A stretch of 64,000 bases of DNA, from positions 6,696,001-6,760,000 of the forward strand of contig ML058469.1 in the NCBI GenBank assembly GCA_003013855.2, written 5' to 3'. Below, one piece after another: positions 50,801 through 59,800 of this stretch. A model generated the notes under the pieces. That model was given only the letters and a program-made list of their open reading frames with translations. It did not search any database and was not told where the DNA came from. Both the position numbers and the translations under genes were made by a program. Within the stretch, counting starts at the first letter, position 1, and every line of letters starts with the position of its first letter. Source of the DNA: Liriodendron chinense. Taxonomy: Eukaryota > Streptophyta > Magnoliopsida > Magnoliales > Magnoliaceae.

Positions 50801-53800
50801 GTTCACAAATTTGTTTTTGGGAGGATGTTCAGTTTGGAGACAGGCCTCTTTGCTCTGTATTTCCTAAGATTTCCATGCCTTGCCTTGAGTCCAGATATCA
50901 CTGTTTACTGTCACTATGAGAATTCAAGGGTTCAAACAGTGTGGTTTCCTCCATGTCAGAGTATTTTATCAGATGAGGAAGAGTCGGTTATGGTATATCT
51001 ATTGAAGCTTCTTCATACTTGGATCCTGCAAACATGAAGAGGGCCCCCTAAGTGTGAAAGTGGGACAAGGAAGGTTTTTGATTTGGTCCTTTATACAGAG
51101 ATTCAATGTCAAAGGCAGGGGCAAGTGAGACACGAACTATTTATTTTGTCATATGGAGGCCCCCCAAGGTGATTGTTTTTCCTTGGCTGGCTAGTAGCAA
51201 TAAGATCCTAACAGTGGATAACTTACAGAAAAGACACGTGATAATCCCTAATGGGTGCATGTTACGCCTACGGGATGATAGTCAGTGGATCATCCATTCT
51301 TGCCTTGCATTTTCGAGAGAGCAGTGTAGGAGAGCGTCTTTGACCTCTTCCAATGTGGTCGGCTGATGCCCGTGTTGGACCTTTTCCCCTTGCATGGCAT
51401 AGGAATAGAGTAGGTCACAAAGGGAGGAAGTTGTGGAATCTTTCCCTTCTAGCAGGTATGTGTTTTATTTGGTCAGAATGGAATGAGAGATGCTTTAACA
51501 ACATGCACATGCTTCCAGATGAGGCGTTCAGGAGGGAAAATTGGTTGTTGTGGCTTGGACCTCATAGCTCATGCTCTTTGCTACTAGTTCTAAGATTCCC
51601 TAAATGCCGGGTCTGATGTGGTGTAATTTGGGAATTATTGTTTTTCACACCCTTTTCATTGCTTCACTAATGATGCAAGACGACTAACCACTTGCTCTAA
51701 AAGCTCGAATTGATAGAGCATGGTAAATCAATTCCTTTTATCTCATAGCTCAGGCCCCAAGTCCATGGGTTAGGTCCTCGGTTGAACCCTCCTTCGTGGG
51801 CCCCAAGTCCATAGGTATGCATCACATGAGCGGGTGCGGCTTGGGTGGATCCCCGGATCCACCGAGGTGGGTGGTATCCCTAACGGCGAGGCCCACCGAG
51901 ATGAATGTACTTTATATCAAGGCCGTCCATCCGTTTTGAAAAATCATCTTAGGCATGATCCGAAAAATGAAGCAGATCCAAATCTCAGGTGGGGCCATAA
52001 TATTGGAAACAGTGGTAATCAACCATTAAACACTTCTCATGGGCCACAAAAGTTTTGGATCAAGCTGATATTTGTGTGGTCTTTTCATCCATGTTGTTGT
52101 GACCTTATCAACAGGTTGGATCGCAAATAAATATTCCGGCAGCCCCAATGAAGTTTTGAATGGTGAGGATTCAATCATGACTGTTTCCGGTGGTATGCTC
52201 CACCTAAGATTTGGATCTGCTTCATTTTACATATCATGCCCCTAAATGAGATGTCAAAATGGATGGACAGTGTGGATGTCAGGTACATACATTACAGTGG
52301 GCCCCACAATTAGTGGTCCACCGAGGTGGATCCACCCAAACTGTGCCCCACACAAGATACCTAAATCCACTAGCCACCCGCGCGGGTGAGGCCTGAGTCC
52401 ACAAGCCACCCACCTCACAAGTGTGGTCCCACCTCCACAAGCTACCTCACTCGAGCTCGGTATGACAATGCCCCTGAATTAGTCACCCCCAGTGAGGAGT
52501 CTCGAACACGAGACCTCCCGCTCTGATACCAATTTGATGCAGAACGACTAACCACTTACTCTAAAAGCTCGAACTGATAGAGCATGGTGAATCAATTCCT
52601 TTATCTCAGAAACCCAGGCCCCAAGTCCATGGGTTAGGTCATCGGCTAAACCCTCCTTCATGGGCCCCAAGTCCATGGGTACACATCGCACGACTCACCC
52701 GAGTCCGCAGGTGGGGCCCGAAACAGCGAGCCACCCGCGCAGGTGGGGCCCGAATCCGCAAGCCACCCACCCCACACGGGCCGCCCACCCCGAGTGTGTC
52801 CCCCCGCCTCCACAGGCTACCCCACTCGAGCCTAGTGTGACAATGCCCCCGCGTTAAGTAAAATATCATCACCATTCAAAAAGAAGTTCTTTCATGAGTA
52901 AACTTTCTAGTTATCTGAATAAAGGGTGAAAGAGTAATAATTGTTGCTATGATTGTGAAATTGATGGTAATAAATATAGTTGGGACTTTGGAGTAATCAC
53001 ATGTAGAAGTTTCTACTCAAGAAAATTCCAAGATTAGTTCAAGTTAGGTACTTTATCCAAGGTTAATGTCTATGTTAGCCTGGTTAGCAAGTTACATTAG
53101 GGTCCTCAATTAGTAGGTTTTCTTGATCAAATATAGTTTTACTTTTCTTATCAGGACTGGTTAGCATTGAGAAAGATATAGGAGTAACTTATTTGTGGAC
53201 ATGTTCTACTTCAATTTTAACTCCAATAAGGGTTGCAATAGGTTAAAAGGTATGAGTTCAAAATTAAGTTTGATTATGAGTTTTATATAATAAGAAGTTT
53301 GGGTTTGTTAAGTTCTTTAGGTGGTTCATCACCTTTTCATACTTTTTTTCATCATTGTCTGCCCTGGATGTTGTTTAGCTTTGTAGCCAACTTCTATATT
53401 ATCCAATACATTTTATTTCCAATTGCCTTGTTCTAGAAATATCTTTTTACGTAAGAATGCCTAGAAGGAATCTTCAAGTTGGGGAGAAGATTTTCATCCT
53501 GCATGTAGTTGCTGGATTCTCGAGGTTCCGACAAGGGAGCAGAGGCAAAGAACAGAGAGAGGGTAAGGCTGGGTCAAGAAGAGAATGGCGAATGGAAGAT
53601 TGGAGTCGCTAGCGAGCCCTGCTACTTAGGAGTGTAGAACGATGATGGATGGACTTTGGTTGCGAAGAAGAAGAAGACCAAAAAGGAGCATCAAGGCCCT
53701 TGATTGTGGGATTATCCGACACTCTAATGTCAAGAAATTCCTATCCAATTGGGTTAAGGATCACTTTTCAGTGTCTTTGGACGTGATCGAATCATGAATG

Positions 53801-56800
53801 TTGTGATTCCTCAAGACAAGAAGACAAAAGCGTTTTGGAGTTTTGCCTTTGTGCGCATGTTAACGGAGGAGCTGAAGCTATTTAAAGGATGGTCCAGATA
53901 TGGAGATCAAAGCTAGGGTTCCACAGGGTAGAGCTGATCATGAGAGGGTTGCGGTTGCATTTTTTAATTGTGTGTTGTGTGTGTGTGCGTGGGGGCATGG
54001 GTAGCAAAAACCTTCACTGCGGCCGTGGAATGAAAGGAAAAAGTTAAGGTCGCGGCATCAAAGGCTCCACAGAAAGGGCCAGAGCTTCAGGAAGGCATGA
54101 AGGTATGGGCTTGGAAGGAAGAGGAGAAGAGGGTCTCAGTAGTGAAGGTTAATTCAAAAGTTTTGAAGAGGATCCAACCTCAACTGCAGCATACTTTGGT
54201 CGTCCTCACAAGAGTGAGTTTCTCTGAAGGAAGTCCAGACCTAGTTTCACTTCAATGCTCTAGTGGAGCACAGAACCGGGTGGGTCGGGCGATAGGGGAC
54301 CGACCATGGATATGAATATCGGTATTGTGTCAGCCGACATGGCCATATCGTCGTATAGGCATACGCAAAAAACTAACCATATTGGTCCGATATGAAAAAA
54401 CTAACCCACATCGGTAGATACAGGCTGATATGCCCCATAAAAACCCAATTTTGAAAAAAAAATCAAATTTTCACACGTCATCTTCCTTTTTCATTTAAAC
54501 CATGGAAAAAGCTTAAAAACTTATTTTAGGCTAGATTTAGACCTATTTTGGGATCAAAACAGATGATTTGAATGAAATTCGACAAATCAAAGCAAAATGT
54601 ACCGTTATGGGAAAAATTGGAAAGAAGGGTAAACCTCCACTTTCTTTTTTTTATTTTTATCTTCTTTTTGTTGTATTTCAATGTAATGGGTCATTGTTCA
54701 CCAAATCGTGCTTGATTTGTGATTAATTAGGGCCAATTTAGTTAATCTTCAACAAGTCAAATCGACAAACAACGTCATCATCAAAGAATGGTCCGATACA
54801 CCACTAAATACATGGTTGAAATACTATAAAAAAAAAATGATAGATTCTTGAATATCTCATTTTTTCCTATTTTTCCACATTATTTTGCTTTTAAAAAAAA
54901 AATCTAACAATACAGGCCGATACCAATTCGCGACGCCGTATCGTATCATTTTTCCGTCGGGATGATACATCGATCAATACCGACATTCAAAACCATTGGG
55001 CTGACATGGAAGTCATTGGGTTGTCCATATGTATGGTTAGGATACCGACATTCAAAACCATCGATTAGTTAGGAGCTCATTGCGCCATCAAGAAGTCTTT
55101 ACGGGAGGTTCGATCGAGGCCCCAGTTTCGGGAGAAGGCTCAAAACACAGCTAGCAAGGAGAAAGAGGCTACGCAATTGGAAGGAAGGCTTTGGATCAAA
55201 AAGATGGCTCAAAGCCTGCCTCAAAGCCAACCCTCAAGATCGGAGCGACACATGCCGAGGAGTGGCGCAAGAGCTCCACACGTAATGATAGGGGGAGCTT
55301 TCTCGAAGAGGGTCAACCAGCATTATAAGCGGGGGACGATGACTTTCAACTCTAGATGACACGTGCCCATGACGTTAGCCAATCCTGCCAGGCTCAATAA
55401 GAGGCCTAGGCTACATGTCATATTCCAAGGAAGATGCAAGTTTCTACGTTAGGCTTGGGGGAGGCTCGGAGAACAGGGGACACTTACAGTAAAGGGAAGA
55501 TAAGTCTCAAGTGCGGAGATGCTTACACGTGGATTCCGAACCCGAGTGTTGTAGCATGGGGGATGTCGATCACTGCGAGACATTGCTCAATGACGTCCAA
55601 GCAGATAGCGCTCGGGTCTCTTGTGCCGCATGGGAGAGGAGGTTTTGTAGACTAGGAAGTCGACTAGTCGAGCCAAGGTGTTTTTTTTTTTTTTTTTTTT
55701 GGTGGTGTGGGGGTGGAGACCTCCCTCCAACAGGCTGAAGATTGCGAAGCTCTAGTGGAAGTTGAAGACTATCGCTCCTTGGGCAACGAGTTTGGGGAAG
55801 ATTAGTTAAGGAGGATGCCTCATCTTGTGGGGGTACACGTGGGTCTGAGAAAAGCTTCTTGAGGATGGTGAATCTTTTTTTCCATCTAATGAGGTCGTCT
55901 GCATTAACTAGTTTCAAACGTACCAAGGTATCCGTTCGATGACAGAGGAGATGGATTGGTATCAAAATATGCCGAAACGCATGGGCAAATCAATTGGACT
56001 ATCCTTCGGTGCGGGAGACGATGATGTTCACGCTTTTATTCAATTTATTGAGGAGAGGAAATCAAAAGTTGAGGGAAATGCAGGTGCAAAAGACCAAGAC
56101 ATAATTCTAGAGGTTGGGGAGAGTCGCTCAGTTTGGAGTGCTTTGTCAATAACGACTCTTAAGTGGTGGGAAGAAGGGAAGGGGTGTTTGAATAGGTTTC
56201 GAATGAAGAGGTACTCAGCTAGAACATGAGGGGGCTGAGAAGCCATGAAAAAAGAAACCATGTTAGCAAGGTATGTAAAAAATATAAGCTCAAAAATTCC
56301 AGATTCTCTCTATAGGACACAAAGCAGGAAGCTTTTAATGATAAAATGCTCGATTCTATTTGGGGAAAGAATAAGGGATGGTCTGCGCTGAATGTGGAAG
56401 GCTCTATAGGGGGATAGCGACAGCCTGGAACAAGGACATTTGGTGTTCGGAAGGTAGTTTTATTGGGTCCTTTTTGGTCTCGATTGTGTTCAGGGAGATA
56501 TATTCACAATTCAGGTGGCTTTTTCAGCAGTGAATGACCCATGACTCCCAAATCACAGAAATCTCTTTTGGGCGGAGCTAAATCAAATTAGAGCTCATTT
56601 TAATCTTCCATGGTGCATTTGGGGTGACTTCAATGTCATTAGATTTGCGCATGAAAAGTCAAATGAAAGCTAAGTTACTAGAAGCATAAGAGGATTCGAG
56701 GAGTGGGTGAATCGAAATGAAATGATTACCTAAGACATTTACAAATTTTCATCCCATCAACTTAATTAGCAGCTCCCATAAGATTCTGGCAAAGATTCTT

Positions 56801-59800
56801 ACATCTATATTCAGGTTGGTGCTATCCTCTATTACATCCGAGAACCAAGGAGCTTTTGTGGGGGATAGTCCCATTTTAGATAGTGCCTTGCTCGTCCTTG
56901 AATGTATAGCTTCACAATATAAGGCAAGAAAGGAGTGGTTTGCAAATTGGATATCGAGAAGGCTTACGACCACAATGTGGCTTGGGGTTTTCCTTGAGTA
57001 CATATTGAAAAGAATGGGGTGTGGGAACAAATGGATCAATTGGGTGCACAAATGTGTCTCGTTGGCCTATTTTTCAACGTTGGTCAATGGTTCTCCAAAG
57101 GGATTTTTTGAAGCGTTGTGAGGCTTAAGGCAAGGGAATCTATTTCACATTTCTTGTTTGTAGTGGTAGCCGTTTGGAGCCTTAAGCGGAATGCTAGCAA
57201 ATGGTTAAGAGACGAGTCCTATTTCTAGCTCCCAATGAGTACAAGGAGCCCAAATATCTCATTATTTTGTGACGCAAATACATCAATGGTGGACAATTTA
57301 AGGAAAATTTTGTGTTGCTATAAAGAGGTATCAAAGCTAAAGGTAAATGTTACGAAAAGTGAGATGCTACGCATCGGGCTATGCAAGGTAAAAGTGTCTA
57401 TCTATGCAGATGTCTTCGAGTGTGAAGTTGGATCTTTCCCTTATACTTGTTTGGGTCTCCCAATGTGTTTGGGAAAACCAACAAAATATTTATAGAGCAA
57501 GGTGATTGAAAGGTTTGAGAGGAAGTTATCAAGGTGGAAGAGTCAACATCCGTCGAGGGCAAGACACATCACTCTCATCGAAGCAGACTTCTCTAATCTT
57601 TCTCTCTATTTCATGTCTTTATATAAATGTCTGAAGTGAATTCTAGAGAGACTAGAAAAGTTGCAATGGGATTTCTTATTGCGAGAAGCTGAAGCAAAGC
57701 ATAAATTTCATTTCCTTAAGTGGGAAGAAGTGTGCAAACCGTTATCAAATGGAAGCGTAGGCATCAAAGTGTTGAAAGCAATGAATGTGGTGCTACTAGG
57801 GAAGTGGCAATGGAGATTTGAGTCCGAAGAGGGTAAGTTGTGGAGAGAAGTTATTGCTTCTAAGTATGGAGTCCAAGCAAGGGATGGGAGGTTAAGAAAA
57901 CTTTGTATTATCGAGCTTAAGGGATTTGGAAGGCCATCAATTCAGTGGCCCGTTTGGTTAAACCTGGTTTGATATTTTTTTCTCAGAGATGGAACCAAAT
58001 ACACTTTCGGGAGGACTAATGGTGTGAGGATAGATCTTTGGAAGTAGAATTTTCATCTTTGGCAAGACTAGCTCCTATGAAGAATATGTCAGTGGTCAAT
58101 TGTTTCTCTTCCATTGGTAGGAGCGGGTTGTGGTGCCCTCAATGCCATAGGGACTCATCTGCTGAGGGGGAGGCACACTATACTAAATTATTGGAGCGGC
58201 TTCATAATATTCACCCCTCCCCGGCTTCCAAGGATTCCTTGGTATATAATGCTTCACTCTCCAAAAATTTCAAGATTAAATCTTTCCACATGATGCTTTG
58301 GGATTCATCAAATACAAGAAGACATGATTTTTTTCCATGCCTCTTGGTCCTATGTTGCTCAACCTAAAGTGGCATCTTTTGTTTGGTTGGTCGGATAGAA
58401 GCACATCCTAACAATAGACAATCTTCAAAAAAGGTCTATAATTCTCTCCAATATTTGTCCTGTATGCATGAGCAACACAGAAACGATAGATCATCGATTC
58501 ATACATTGCTCCTTTGCACAATGAGTGTGGAACTGTGGATCACTTTCCTAAAGACCTTTTGTGTCGACTGGCTGGTGCTACAATCAGTTGTCGAATTGCT
58601 ATCGATGTGGCACGGTGTTTTACTTGCAAAGGATAAGTTAGCGACTTGGGTGTTTTATTTGCTAAGGATAAGGTATGGACTTGGAGACTAGTCTTGCTTG
58701 TTGTGCTTCGGAATATTTGGGTGGAACGCAATGGGAGATGTTTCCTTAACAAACAGGGTCAATGGGAAGAAGTATCATGGAAATCTAAGAAGGACGTTAA
58801 AGAACAGGTATCTGGGGTTAAGCATGTCAATGTCTTTGATGTTTCATCCATGTTCAGAATATATTTTGGGTTACATTTGGAATGTAATCTCTTTGTATTA
58901 TTTGCTGCATTAATATTTGTCTAGCAGCCTTTCAATAAAATAGATTTATTATCCTTCAAAAAATTGTCTGCCCTTTACATTCTCTGCTTCAAACTTCCTA
59001 TTCTTATACAAACCACTCTTTTTCCTTTGTCTATGTTACTTTCACAACCCATCTAGCTTATCACAACATTTTCAAACTCAAAGCACCAGCCAAAGTTCTC
59101 CTGCAAACACCATGACTATTTCCCATCTCCAAAACGGATTCCCAACATACCACCGGTGGTGTTCCTTCATAGCATGATAATGCGAAATTTCAGAAGAAAT
59201 GGTCAATATTGGTTTGGGATGAGAGGATGTTGAACAAAATCAGAACACAAAAAAATAACTGAAACGAGTGAACGGTCTGAGTAGCACTGGAAAGACCATT
59301 CTAACTTATGATTAATTATGTGCAAAATGCGAAAAACAATGAGTTAGCAAAAGAATTGGTCCACATAACAAATTAATTACTGTGCAAGAATTTATTGCGC
59401 CATCAACGACGTGGGTGAGAATGCCCACAAAAGGGGGAGGCAGCCATGGTATTAGTATTACAGAACCAACCAGCTATGATGTACTTGGAGAATAAACATA
59501 TACACAAATAGAACCAATCACTAACAACCAGCTGTGGGTAATTTAACATGTGGCCTATTTTTACAGGCATTTTGCTCTTCAAAATATTTTATATGAAGGA
59601 CAAAAAAGAAAACAAAACTTCAGAATGTTCATAAAAAGGTGGACTACGAGTGTAAAGCTTGTTGTTGGTGATCAGTTCTCTACATAAATAGCTACACATC
59701 TCCCTCACCGTTGAAATAATGTACTCTTCAAAAGACTCCCGATATTTGTCGTACAGTTGCTGCGAATAGTCGTGAGGGGGTTTCTGAGTACACATATTGT

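Larger units (their letters stand above)
42243..59708 (-). other. CUL1 intron 2, transposon-filled (17.5 kb)
   Basis: This is one intron between the ACG|GTGAGG donor (59708) and the CTCAG|GTATTG acceptor (42242). It holds at least ten separate elements, annotated individually. Stretches without a recognised feature are 42243-42935, 43047-44470, 45090-45420, 46490-48482, 52851-53450 and 58966-59708. A run of 15 G lies at 42617-42631. Confidence 0.9.

Noticed and set aside
52639..52875. GC-rich frames on both strands
   Set aside because: They fall within the second TRIM LTR, whose GGGCCC-rich text leaves several frames open. There is no similarity to any protein.
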